From the NCBI GenBank assembly GCA_000378885.1, contig KB900456.1, forward strand, positions 301,385-365,384: a stretch of 64,000 nt of DNA, in the 5' to 3' direction. The notes under the pieces were generated by a model that did no database searches, was not told where the DNA came from, and saw nothing but the letters and a program-made list of their open reading frames with translations. Within the stretch, counting starts at the first letter, position 1, and each line of letters begins with the position of its first letter. Below are positions 56,259 through 64,000 of this stretch, one piece after another. A program made the translations under genes and the position numbers. Origin of the DNA: an actinobacterium SCGC AAA044-N04. GTDB lineage: Bacteria; Actinomycetota; Actinomycetes; Nanopelagicales; Nanopelagicaceae.

Positions 56259-56910
56259 TTATAAAGCAGGCTTTAATACGGGCTTCAGCATCAGATGAGG
56301 CGACAAATAGAAGTTCATCTCCAGCTGCAAATACATCGTGAGCTTTGGCTGTAATCACTCGGCCATCTCTGACAATTGCTGCAAGTGCTGCATCTTCTGG
56401 CAATTCAATCTCTTCTACAGTTTTTCCAATACATGATGAGCCATCAGGCAGAGTTAATTCAACAAGGTTTGCTTGGCCCTTTTTAAATGAGAATAAACGG
56501 ACGACATCACCAACACTTACTGCCTCTTCAACCAGAGCAGCAATAATGCGAGGAGTTGATACAGCTACGTCCACACCCCATGAAGAGTCAAAGAGCCATT
56601 CATTTTTTGGATGATTAATTCGGGCAACAACACGTGGCACGCCATACTCGGTTTTACCAAGCAGAGATGTCACTAAATTGGCTTTGTCATCGCCTGTGGC
56701 TGCAACAAGAACCTGACAAATATTGAGGTGGGCGTTATCCAGTGAAGTAATTTCGCAGGCATCGGCCATTAACCATTCGGCATCTGGGACGCTCTCAAGT
56801 TTTAGGGCTTTGGGATCTTTATCAATTAGTAAAACTTGATGGCCATTATCTAGAAGTTCGCGCGCAATGGCACGACCAACATTTCCTGCACCAGCGATTG
56901 CAACTCTCAT
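56251..56910 (-). CDS. TrkA-type potassium uptake regulatory protein (CeoC-like)
   Basis: A 219-aa protein with an N-terminal NAD-binding RCK domain (GAGNVGRAIARELLDNG, LLIDKD) and a C-terminal TrkA_C domain. Such proteins gate Trk/Ktr potassium channels by binding NAD(H) or nucleotides. It starts with a 4-base overlap after the other TrkA gene and is co-translated with it. The pair matches CeoBC of mycobacteria. No potassium channel subunit is seen in the window. Confidence 0.9.
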   Translation of the reverse strand: MRVAIAGAGNVGRAIARELLDNGHQVLLIDKDPKALKLESVPDAEWLMADACEITSLDNAHLNICQVLVAATGDDKANLVTSLLGKTEYGVPRVVARINHPKNEWLFDSSWGVDVAVSTPRIIAALVEEAVSVGDVVRLFSFKKGQANLVELTLPDGSSCIGKTVEEIELPEDAALAAIVRDGRVITAKAHDVFAAGDELLFVASSDAEARIKACFITS

Positions 56911-57575
56911 TGGCGCTCTCCATCTGGTGAATTAGCAAGGATTGCTTCAGTTTTAGCAATATCGTCATCGCCCACCATTACATGAATGAGATCGCCCTGT
57001 TGCAAAACCGTGTGATGATCTGGAATAAGGCCAACACCAAGGCGGGTAATGAATGCCACTCGCGCAGGAGTTAACTCATCGATGAGAAGAATCTGGCGGC
57101 CATACCAATCATTATGTGGGTGCATTTCACACAGTTGCACAGTTCCGCTGGCATCGCGCCACTCAGAACGCGAACCTTCTGGAAGCAATCTGCGCAGAAT
57201 TTGATCTGTTGCCCAAAGCACTGTTGCAACTGTTGGAATTCCTAAGCGCTGGTAAATTTCAGCACGGCCTGGATCATAAATGCGAGCTACAACGTTTTGA
57301 ACACCATAAGTTTCGCGAGCAACGCGCGCTGCCAAGATATTTGAATTATCACCATTACTGACAGCAGCAAAAGCATCGGCATCTTGAATACCAGCTTCGC
57401 GCAAGACATCTCGGTCAAAGCCGACTCCGGTTACAGTCTTGCCTTTGAAATTTGGACCCAATCGGCGGAAGGCCTCACGTGCTTGGTCAATGACAGCAAC
57501 GGTGTGGCCAGCGGCTTCAAGATCAGTGGCTAGTGAAGATCCGACTCGACCGCATCCCATGATGACTACGTGCAT
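56907..57575 (-). CDS. TrkA-type potassium uptake regulatory protein (CeoB-like)
   Basis: A 222-aa RCK protein with GCGRVGSSLATDLEAAGH at 7-24 and a TrkA_C domain near 145-215. It is first in a two-gene operon with the second TrkA protein; the two probably form a heteromeric ring. TAAGTT seven bases before its ATG is a leaderless -10 that faces the opposing promoter of the methyltransferase gene. Confidence 0.9.
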   Translation of the reverse strand: MHVVIMGCGRVGSSLATDLEAAGHTVAVIDQAREAFRRLGPNFKGKTVTGVGFDRDVLREAGIQDADAFAAVSNGDNSNILAARVARETYGVQNVVARIYDPGRAEIYQRLGIPTVATVLWATDQILRRLLPEGSRSEWRDASGTVQLCEMHPHNDWYGRQILLIDELTPARVAFITRLGVGLIPDHHTVLQQGDLIHVMVGDDDIAKTEAILANSPDGERQ

Positions 57576-57588
57576 ATGTATTAACTTA
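57576..57588 (-). promoter_or_regulatory. Leaderless -10 element of the trkA pair
   Basis: On the minus strand TAAGTT (57583-57588) is followed by seven bases and the ATG at 57575. It lies 6 bp from the opposing -10 of the methyltransferase gene. Confidence 0.6.
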
Positions 57589-57594
57589 CACCCA

Positions 57595-57607
57595 TAAGGT
57601 TAGTTCC
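57595..57607 (+). promoter_or_regulatory. Leaderless -10 element of the RNA methyltransferase gene
   Basis: TAAGGT at 57595-57600 is followed by seven bases and the GTG at 57608. Confidence 0.6.
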
Positions 57608-58822
57608 GTGGCACCAACTATGAAAAGTACCCTTGTGGTCGGCGAAGTTATCGAGGTGGCAATAGAAAAGGTTGCCCACGGCGGCCATTTTATTGCCCGA
57701 TACGAAGGTTGTGTAATTTTCGTGCGCCATGCCATTCCTGGCGAAAAATGCAGAATCCAAATTACTTCGGTCGGAAGTTCCTTCAACCGTGCAGATGTGG
57801 TTGAAGTCTTGGATCCATCCAACGACCGTGTTGTTGCGCCATGTGGATATTCAAACCGTAATGGATGCGGCGGATGCGATTTTCAGCACATTACTATCGA
57901 GCGCCAACGGCAATTGAAAGCTGATGTCATCACAGAACAATTTGCACGCATTGCAAAGATAGAAATGAGCGTTGAAGTTGAAAGTGTCGGACCAGAACTT
58001 GGTTGGAGATCTAGAATTACAGCTACAAGTGATAAGAATGGAAAGCTTGGATTTATAGGTTCAAGAAGTCACACAGTAATTCCGGTTGCAAATTGCTTGG
58101 TTGCAGCCAAAGAGATCGGATTTCATGAACTAGCTACCCGCGCATGGAAAGGGGATATGCGCGTTGAGATTGCTGCCTCAAATACTGATGAGCGATCAAT
58201 TTCACTCATGCCAACTCGCGGTGAAAGTAAGTCACGATTGAGCGAAGGCCCTGCAGTCCTGCATGAAAAAGTCTTGGATAAAACTTTAGAGGTTAGTAAC
58301 AATTCCTTTTGGCAAGGCCATGTAAATGCTCCTAATGTTTTAAGCGAAGTTGTAAGAGATTTTGCCGCAGTAAGGAAAGGAGACCACGTATTAGATCTTT
58401 ACGGCGGTGTTGGACTTTTTGCTGCAGCGCTTATCGATGCAGTTGGTCCTGATGGAAGAATTGATTTGATTGAAGGTAGTAAGAGTGCAACCTCTGATGC
58501 TTCACGAAATTTTGTAGAGAATTCAAATGTCAAAGTAATCACTGGGGATGTTGCCACCCATCTACCAAGAATTGACTCAGCAGATGTAGTGGTTCTGGAC
58601 CCACCTAGAGATGGCGCTGGAAAAGTAGTGGTGAGTGAAATTGCCAGGTTAAGACCTCGAACAATTGTCTATGTGGCATGTGATCCGGCGGCATTAGCGC
58701 GTGATACTGGTTACTTTTTAGAACGTGGATTTTTACTCGTAAAATTGCGTGCTTTTGATCTCTTCCCAATGACACATCACATCGAATGTGTTGCACTGTT
58801 TGAGGCCGCTAAGGTATCTTGA
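57608..58822 (+). CDS. TrmA/RumA-type RNA uridine-5-methyltransferase with TRAM domain
   Basis: A 404-aa class I SAM methyltransferase. An N-terminal TRAM domain (~8-70) is followed by iron-sulfur cysteines 79, 87 and 90 ([12 protein letters not shown]) and a fourth in VANCLVAA. The C-terminal half has [18 protein letters not shown] and the catalytic [12 protein letters not shown]. The group makes 5-methyluridine in 23S rRNA or tRNA; the exact target is not certain. It is the Rv2689c-like gene that lies next to TrkA in other actinobacteria. It ends 34 bases before acnA. Confidence 0.9.
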   Translation: MAPTMKSTLVVGEVIEVAIEKVAHGGHFIARYEGCVIFVRHAIPGEKCRIQITSVGSSFNRADVVEVLDPSNDRVVAPCGYSNRNGCGGCDFQHITIERQRQLKADVITEQFARIAKIEMSVEVESVGPELGWRSRITATSDKNGKLGFIGSRSHTVIPVANCLVAAKEIGFHELATRAWKGDMRVEIAASNTDERSISLMPTRGESKSRLSEGPAVLHEKVLDKTLEVSNNSFWQGHVNAPNVLSEVVRDFAAVRKGDHVLDLYGGVGLFAAALIDAVGPDGRIDLIEGSKSATSDASRNFVENSNVKVITGDVATHLPRIDSADVVVLDPPRDGAGKVVVSEIARLRPRTIVYVACDPAALARDTGYFLERGFLLVKLRAFDLFPMTHHIECVALFEAAKVS

Positions 58823-58856
58823 CGCTCAAGTAAGCGAAGATTTATTAGGGGAGACG

Positions 58857-61505
58857 ATGAGTAAAAACTCTTTCAACGCAAAGAAGAACCTAGAAGTTGC
58901 GGGTAAGAGTTACGAGATTTTCGACATCTCCGGCATCGAAGGCGCAGATAGCCTGCCATTCTCACTCAAAGTTCTGTTGGAGAATCTACTTCGCACAGAA
59001 GACGGCGCAAACATCACAGCCGATCACATCAAAGCTTTAGCAAATTGGAATCCATCGGCAGAACCAGACACTGAAATTCAATTTACGCCAGCCCGTGTAG
59101 TCATGCAGGACTTCACTGGAGTTCCCTGCATTGTGGATCTTGCAACAATGCGTGAGGCAATTGTGGATCTGGGTGGTGATCCATCCAAAGTTAACCCTCT
59201 AGCACCTGCAGAATTGGTAATTGATCACTCTGTTATTGCAGATGTTTTTGGATCAAAGGATTCTTTCGAGAAAAATACTGATATCGAATATGAGCGCAAT
59301 CAAGAGCGCTATCGCTTTTTGCGTTGGGGACAAACCGCCTTTGATGAATTCAAGGTTGTGCCACCAGGAACCGGAATTGTTCACCAAGTAAATATTGAGT
59401 ACTTAGCCCGCGTGGTCATGACTCGCACTGTTGGAGGAGTACTGCGCGCCTATCCAGACACCGTTGTTGGTACTGACTCTCACACAACAATGGTGAACGG
59501 CTTAGGAGTTTTAGGTTGGGGCGTTGGCGGAATTGAGGCAGAAGCTGCTCTTCTTGGCCAACCTGTTTCTATGCTTATTCCGCGCGTTGTTGGTTTTAAG
59601 TTAACTGGTCAACTACCACTTGGCACAACTGCAACAGATATGGCGTTGACCATCACTCAAATTTTGCGCAAGCATGGAGTTGTTGGAAAATTTGTTGAAT
59701 TTTATGGCCCTGGAGTTGTTTCTGTTCCTATGGCCAATCGCACAACTATTGGAAATATGAGTCCTGAATATGGATCAACATGTGCAATTTTCCCTATCGA
59801 TGAAGAGGCGCTGCGTTATTTGCGACTCACTGGTCGAAGCGAGGATCAAGTTGCATTAGTTGAACAATATGCAAAGAAGCAGGGCTTGTGGCATGACCCT
59901 TCAGTTGAACCACGCTTTTCAGAACAAGTTGAATTGGATCTTTCAACAGTAGTTCCATCTATTGCTGGTCCTAAGCGTCCACAAGATCGCATTTCTTTAA
60001 GTGATTCAAAGTTAGCTTTTGAAAAGATTTTGCCAACGTACTTCTCTGATAAGACTTCTAGAGAAGAAGTAAAGGCCGGTTCTACTCGTGTGAAAAATGG
60101 CGATGTCGTGATTGCTTCAATTACTTCATGCACAAACACATCGAATCCATCGGTAATGATTGGTGCCGCTCTTCTAGCGAAGAAGGCCGTTGAAAAGGGA
60201 TTGAAATCAAAGCCTTGGGTCAAAACAACTCTTGCTCCAGGCTCAAAAGTTGTAACTGATTACTATGACCGTGCTGATTTAACTCAATACATGCAAGCAC
60301 TTGGTTTTCACTTAGTTGGATACGGCTGTGTTACTTGTATTGGTAACTCTGGTCCACTACCTATTGAAATCAGCAAAGCTGTAAATGATTCAGATCTTGC
60401 TGTCACGGCCGTTCTTTCAGGTAACCGAAATTTTGAAGGTCGGATTAGTCCAGATGTAAAGATGAACTACTTGGCTTCACCTCCTCTAGTTGTGGCATAT
60501 GCAATTGCCGGCACCATGGATCATGACTTTGAAAAAGATTCTCTAGGGCAAGATCAAAATGGCAAAGATGTCTACTTGGCTGATATTTGGCCGACACCTG
60601 CCGAAATTCAAAGTGTTATCGAATCTTCAATCTCATCAGCTATGTTTACAAAAGATTACGCTTCAGTCTTTGACGGAGATCACCGTTGGAAGTCATTGGC
60701 GACTCCGGTAGGTAAAGTTTTTGAGTGGGACGCGCAATCAACCTATGTCAGAAAACCTCCTTACTTTGATGGAATGCCGAAAGAGCCAACTCCTGTCGTA
60801 GATATCTCAGGAGCAAGAGTTCTAGCTGTTCTTGGAGATTCAGTAACAACAGATCACATTTCACCTGCTGGAAATATCAAGGCTGATTCACCGGCAGGTA
60901 AGTACCTCGCCGATCATGGAATCGATCGTAAAGATTTCAATTCATATGGATCTCGCCGAGGAAACCACGAAGTAATGATTCGTGGAACTTTTGCCAATAT
61001 TCGTTTGAAGAATTTATTGTTAGATGGCGTTGAAGGTGGATTTACACGCAACTTTGCAACTGATGGAAAACAGTCAACAATTTATGATGCATCAGTTGCT
61101 TATCAAAGTGCGCGAACTCCACTAGTTATCCTTGCGGGCAAGGAATATGGCTCTGGTTCTTCACGTGACTGGGCTGCTAAGGGAACTGCATTACTTGGAG
61201 TGCGAGCAGTTATCGCTGAAAGTTTTGAACGTATTCACCGTTCGAACTTGATTGGAATGGGAGTGTTACCTCTTCAATTTAAAAATGGGGAAAACGCCCA
61301 ATCTCTTGGATTAACTGGCGAGGAAGTATTTTCAATTAGCGGGATCACCGCACTGAATACTGGGGGAGTTCCTAAAGAACTGACGGTCACTGCTGGAGAT
61401 AAGAGCTTTGTTGCAACTGTGCGCATAGATACTCCAGGAGAAGCCGATTACTACCGCCACGGTGGAATCATGCAGTATGTTCTTCGCTCGCTCTTAAACG
61501 CATAA
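58857..61505 (+). CDS. acnA: Aconitate hydratase
   Basis: Aconitase converts citrate to isocitrate in the TCA cycle. The 882-aa protein is of the AcnA/IRP1 type. Cluster cysteines are Cys425 (TSCTNTSNP) and Cys491/Cys494 (GCVTCIG), with a C-terminal swivel domain holding [13 protein letters not shown] start at ATG 58857, preceded by GGGGAGA. The open frame reaches back into the methyltransferase gene but those residues are not aconitase. Confidence 0.96.
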   Translation: MSKNSFNAKKNLEVAGKSYEIFDISGIEGADSLPFSLKVLLENLLRTEDGANITADHIKALANWNPSAEPDTEIQFTPARVVMQDFTGVPCIVDLATMREAIVDLGGDPSKVNPLAPAELVIDHSVIADVFGSKDSFEKNTDIEYERNQERYRFLRWGQTAFDEFKVVPPGTGIVHQVNIEYLARVVMTRTVGGVLRAYPDTVVGTDSHTTMVNGLGVLGWGVGGIEAEAALLGQPVSMLIPRVVGFKLTGQLPLGTTATDMALTITQILRKHGVVGKFVEFYGPGVVSVPMANRTTIGNMSPEYGSTCAIFPIDEEALRYLRLTGRSEDQVALVEQYAKKQGLWHDPSVEPRFSEQVELDLSTVVPSIAGPKRPQDRISLSDSKLAFEKILPTYFSDKTSREEVKAGSTRVKNGDVVIASITSCTNTSNPSVMIGAALLAKKAVEKGLKSKPWVKTTLAPGSKVVTDYYDRADLTQYMQALGFHLVGYGCVTCIGNSGPLPIEISKAVNDSDLAVTAVLSGNRNFEGRISPDVKMNYLASPPLVVAYAIAGTMDHDFEKDSLGQDQNGKDVYLADIWPTPAEIQSVIESSISSAMFTKDYASVFDGDHRWKSLATPVGKVFEWDAQSTYVRKPPYFDGMPKEPTPVVDISGARVLAVLGDSVTTDHISPAGNIKADSPAGKYLADHGIDRKDFNSYGSRRGNHEVMIRGTFANIRLKNLLLDGVEGGFTRNFATDGKQSTIYDASVAYQSARTPLVILAGKEYGSGSSRDWAAKGTALLGVRAVIAESFERIHRSNLIGMGVLPLQFKNGENAQSLGLTGEEVFSISGITALNTGGVPKELTVTAGDKSFVATVRIDTPGEADYYRHGGIMQYVLRSLLNA

Positions 61506-61510
61506 GCACC

Positions 61511-61523
61511 TAAACTTAACCCC
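61511..61523 (+). promoter_or_regulatory. Leaderless -10 element of dxs
   Basis: TAAACT at 61511-61516 is followed by seven bases and the dxs ATG, in an 18-base gap after acnA. Confidence 0.65.
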
Positions 61524-63443
61524 ATGTTGAGCCAGATTAACTCCCCAGCCGATTTGGCTGCCCTCTCTCACGCCGAGCTCATTGAACTCAGTGGGGAGAT
61601 TCGTGCGCTGCTCATCGAGAAAGTCTCCAAGACCGGTGGCCACTTAGGTCCAAACTTAGGCGTTGTTGAACTGACAGTTGCAATTCACAGAGTTTTTGAA
61701 TCACCCAAGGATGTAATCGTCTTTGATACAGGTCATCAATCCTACGTTCACAAGATGTTAACTGGTCGCGGTGATGCTTTTGATACTTTGCGCCAACGCG
61801 GAGGCATCTCTGGATATCCCAATCGCAGCGAGAGTGAACACGATGTTATTGAAAATTCACACGCATCAACAGCGCTTTCATGGGGCGATGGAATTTCTAG
61901 AGGATTCTCTTTACAGGGTGCCACAGATCGCCATGTTGTAGTTGTAGTGGGAGATGGCGCATTAACAGGTGGAATGTCGTGGGAGGCGTTAAATAATATT
62001 GCCCCTGAACAAAAGAGAAATCTTGTCATTGTCGTTAATGACAATGAACGCTCCTATTCGCCAACAATTGGTGGAGTAGCTACATATCTTTCAACCCTTC
62101 GTGTAACCAGTGGATATGAGAAGTTCCTGGACTGGGGCAAAGAAGTTCTCCATAAGACTCCGGTTGTTGGAATGCCAATCTATGAAACTTTGCATGGAAT
62201 GAAAAAGGGAATTAAGGACATAGTCGCACCGCAAGGCATGTTTGAAGATTTGGGACTTAAATATTTGGGTCCTATTGATGGTCATGACATCGCTGCAATG
62301 GAAAAAGCTCTGCACCAAGCTAAAGAGTATGGAGCACCAATTCTTGTTCATGCCATTACTGAAAAGGGTAAAGGCCATAAGCCAGCAGTAGATGATCAAG
62401 CTGAGAAATTCCATGCAGTTGGTGTCATCGATCCTGAATCAGGGGAGCCGCTATCAAAGAGCGCAACTTCTTGGACAAAGGTTTTTGCACAAGAATTAGT
62501 TGAAATCGGTAAGACACGTAAAGATATTGTGGCAATAACAGCGGCAATGCTTGGACCAACTGGTCTTGATCAGTTCCAGGCCGCCTATCCAGAGCGCACC
62601 ATTGACGTGGGAATTGCCGAGCAGCATGCAGTAACCAGTGCAGCTGGTCTAGCGTTCACTGGACTTCACCCAGTAGTTGCGGTGTATTCAACCTTTCTTA
62701 ATCGCGCATTCGATCAAATGCTTTTAGATGTTGCACTGCATAAAGCTGGAGTAACTTTTGTTCTAGATCGCTCTGGCGTGACTGGTGATGATGGACCATC
62801 ACACCACGGTATTTGGGACTTAGCGCTCACTGGAATTGTTCCAACTATGCATGTTGCAGCCCCTAGAGATGGTGCTCGTCTAAAAGAATTATTGCGCGAA
62901 GCAGTTGCTATTAACGATGCTCCTTCTATGGTGCGCTTTCCAAAGGGTGCTGTGCAAGAAGATATTCCTGCATTCGAGCGTCGAGATGGCATAGATGTTC
63001 TTTATCGCGGCGAGAGTGCTGATGTGTTGATGATTAGCGTTGGTGCGATGGCTGCAATTGCTGTTGAGGCTGCTTCTTCTGCTTATCGTGAGGGCGTTGG
63101 AGTCACAGTCATTGATCCACGTTGGGTGAAGCCATTGCCAGAGTCATTAGTTCGTATGGCAGAGCGCTATAAGAGTGTTGTTGTTCTAGAAGATGGAATT
63201 AGACATGCAGGCATTGGAAGTTCAATCTCTGAGATGTTTCGGGATGCAGGAGTTTTAATCCCACTTCATTCCATTGGTGTTCCACTTGAGTTTATTGAAC
63301 ACTCTAAGCGTGGTGAAATTTTGAGCGATATAGGTATTACAGCTCAAAACATTTCACGCAGCGTTGTTGAATGGAGCAGCACTCTTAAGGCAGAGATGCA
63401 ATTCCCTTCGGATGAAAACGCTGACCGCAAGCAGCCTCGCTAA
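61524..63443 (+). CDS. dxs: 1-deoxy-D-xylulose-5-phosphate synthase
   Basis: Dxs makes the first intermediate of the MEP isoprenoid pathway from pyruvate and glyceraldehyde-3-phosphate, using thiamine diphosphate. The 639-aa protein has [13 protein letters not shown] (TPP/metal region), [16 protein letters not shown] and a transketolase-like C-terminal part with [11 protein letters not shown]. The 3' end overlaps the convergent 3-hydroxyacyl-CoA dehydrogenase by 59 bases. Confidence 0.97.
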   Translation: MLSQINSPADLAALSHAELIELSGEIRALLIEKVSKTGGHLGPNLGVVELTVAIHRVFESPKDVIVFDTGHQSYVHKMLTGRGDAFDTLRQRGGISGYPNRSESEHDVIENSHASTALSWGDGISRGFSLQGATDRHVVVVVGDGALTGGMSWEALNNIAPEQKRNLVIVVNDNERSYSPTIGGVATYLSTLRVTSGYEKFLDWGKEVLHKTPVVGMPIYETLHGMKKGIKDIVAPQGMFEDLGLKYLGPIDGHDIAAMEKALHQAKEYGAPILVHAITEKGKGHKPAVDDQAEKFHAVGVIDPESGEPLSKSATSWTKVFAQELVEIGKTRKDIVAITAAMLGPTGLDQFQAAYPERTIDVGIAEQHAVTSAAGLAFTGLHPVVAVYSTFLNRAFDQMLLDVALHKAGVTFVLDRSGVTGDDGPSHHGIWDLALTGIVPTMHVAAPRDGARLKELLREAVAINDAPSMVRFPKGAVQEDIPAFERRDGIDVLYRGESADVLMISVGAMAAIAVEAASSAYREGVGVTVIDPRWVKPLPESLVRMAERYKSVVVLEDGIRHAGIGSSISEMFRDAGVLIPLHSIGVPLEFIEHSKRGEILSDIGITAQNISRSVVEWSSTLKAEMQFPSDENADRKQPR

Positions 63444-64000
63444 TACCTTCACGATCCAAGTAAGGCAATATTCCACCCAGATGCATTGGCCATCCAGCGC
63501 CCATCAACATGCAGAGATCAATCTCAGCAGCGGTTGAAACAACACCTTCATCAAGCATCATTCGTGCCTCAACAGCTAATGCTGTCAATGCACGGCTTCG
63601 AACTTGTTCAGCCGTTGATGGGGAATCACCTTTATGAATAAGGGCTAATGCTGCTGGGTTTGCGCCATAACTTCCATCTTCATTTTTAACATAAAAGTTT
63701 CGAACGCCTTCCTTAACCATTGCCGCCATAGTTGGTGAAATGCGGTAGCGATCACCAAGATTTGCATGCAAAGTCTCAGAGACATGCAGCGCCACTCCAG
63801 GTCCGACTAAATCAAGAAGTTGGAATGGTGACATTGGGAAACCAATAGAGCGCATAGCGTTATCGGCCACCTCTGGTGATGTGCCTTCATCGACGGCGTC
63901 AGTAATCTCTCCCATGAAGCGAGTTAACAAGCGGTTAACCACAAAACCAGGGGCATCTTTACAGATAATCATAGTTTTCTTCAATTCTTTACCGACAGAG
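63385..64000 (-). CDS. 3-hydroxyacyl-CoA dehydrogenase (FadB/FadJ type), C-terminal part
   Basis: About 205 C-terminal residues of a gene that begins beyond the window; the frame stays open to base 64000. [19 protein letters not shown] is the start of the C-terminal dimerisation domain, and the ending [28 protein letters not shown] matches multifunctional FadB/FadJ-like proteins (read in parts: [26 protein letters not shown]). It acts in fatty-acid beta-oxidation. A TTG at 63982 is not the true start. Its last 59 bases overlap dxs. Confidence 0.87.
   Translation of the reverse strand, partial: SVGKELKKTMIICKDAPGFVVNRLLTRFMGEITDAVDEGTSPEVADNAMRSIGFPMSPFQLLDLVGPGVALHVSETLHANLGDRYRISPTMAAMVKEGVRNFYVKNEDGSYGANPAALALIHKGDSPSTAEQVRSRALTALAVEARMMLDEGVVSTAAEIDLCMLMGAGWPMHLGGILPYLDREGISEAACGQRFHPKGIASLP

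Noticed and set aside
58819-58848. TTGACG and TATTAG as a -35/-10 pair for acnA
   Set aside because: The -10 match is poor and the resulting transcript start would fall in or after the ribosome site; not convincing without start mapping.

Overview
This window looks like chromosomal core DNA from a streamlined, low-GC actinobacterium. The best fit is the freshwater acI / Nanopelagicales group (Planktophila or Nanopelagicus type), inferred from gene content and not from a database search. The gene order is clearly actinobacterial: M16 peptidase-dapB, cinA-clgR-DUF3046-recA-recX, an IclR regulator divergent from leuCD, a HU protein with a lysine/alanine tail, coaD-sepIVA-DUF177-rpmF-rnc-smc-ftsY, amtB-glnB-glnD-ffh-rpsP-KH-rimM-trmD, miaB-miaA-dapF-hflX and DUF4193/DUF3093/dut/DUF3159/trkA. 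The base composition, however, is only moderate in GC (mid-40s percent by eye). Genes are packed tightly, with many 1-4 bp start/stop overlaps and several overlapping convergent ends.

Layout. 0-5.6 kb: M16 peptidase end, lysine/DAP genes dapB and dapA, a mycoredoxin, AzlCD amino-acid exporter, thyX and RNase J. 5.6-13.6 kb: ftsK, a RodZ-like protein, rimO, pgsA, cinA/pncC, ClgR-like and TetR regulators, DUF3046, a hydrolase and yaaA. 13.6-18.9 kb: SOS-controlled recA, recX, the IclR-type leucine regulator, leuCD and HU. 18.9-29.2 kb: plsC, gpsA, ddl, an amidohydrolase and Lrp-like protein, thiL, rpmB, recG, rsmD, coaD, a SepIVA-like protein and DUF177. 29.3-42.2 kb: rpmF, rnc, smc, ftsY, the nitrogen genes amtB-glnB-glnD, then ffh, rpsP, khpA, rimM and trmD. 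42.2-49.2 kb is the one accessory-looking segment: acyl-ACP desaturase, two glutamine amidotransferases, and an amine-utilisation cassette (APC permease, gamma-glutamyl-amine-synthetase-like GS, aldehyde dehydrogenase). 49.2-64 kb: miaB, miaA, dapF, hflX, DUF4193, DUF3093, a thioesterase, dut, DUF3159, a TrkA pair, a TrmA/RumA-type methyltransferase, acnA, dxs and the 3' end of a fatty-oxidation 3-hydroxyacyl-CoA dehydrogenase.

The strongest signal that a gene list does not explain is regulatory. At least 19 genes have a TANNNT hexamer placed exactly 6 or 7 bases before the start codon, the arrangement expected for leaderless transcripts. It also helps fix several starts (ftsK, the GS, the class I amidotransferase). 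Two divergent gene pairs have these -10 boxes back to back, 5-6 bp apart. Other regulatory elements are a LexA-type SOS box before recA, a nested inverted repeat before the HU gene, a 35-bp nested palindrome over the GS promoter, and a rho-independent terminator for rpmB lying inside the 3' end of thiL.

No rRNA, tRNA, CRISPR array, insertion sequence, prophage or defence system was seen. No gap without a gene exceeds 300 bases; the longest are about 237 bases (leuD-HU) and 223 bases (yaaA-recA). I found no convincing wholly new multi-gene system. The most interesting candidates are the amine cassette with its palindromic control site and the leaderless promoter architecture.
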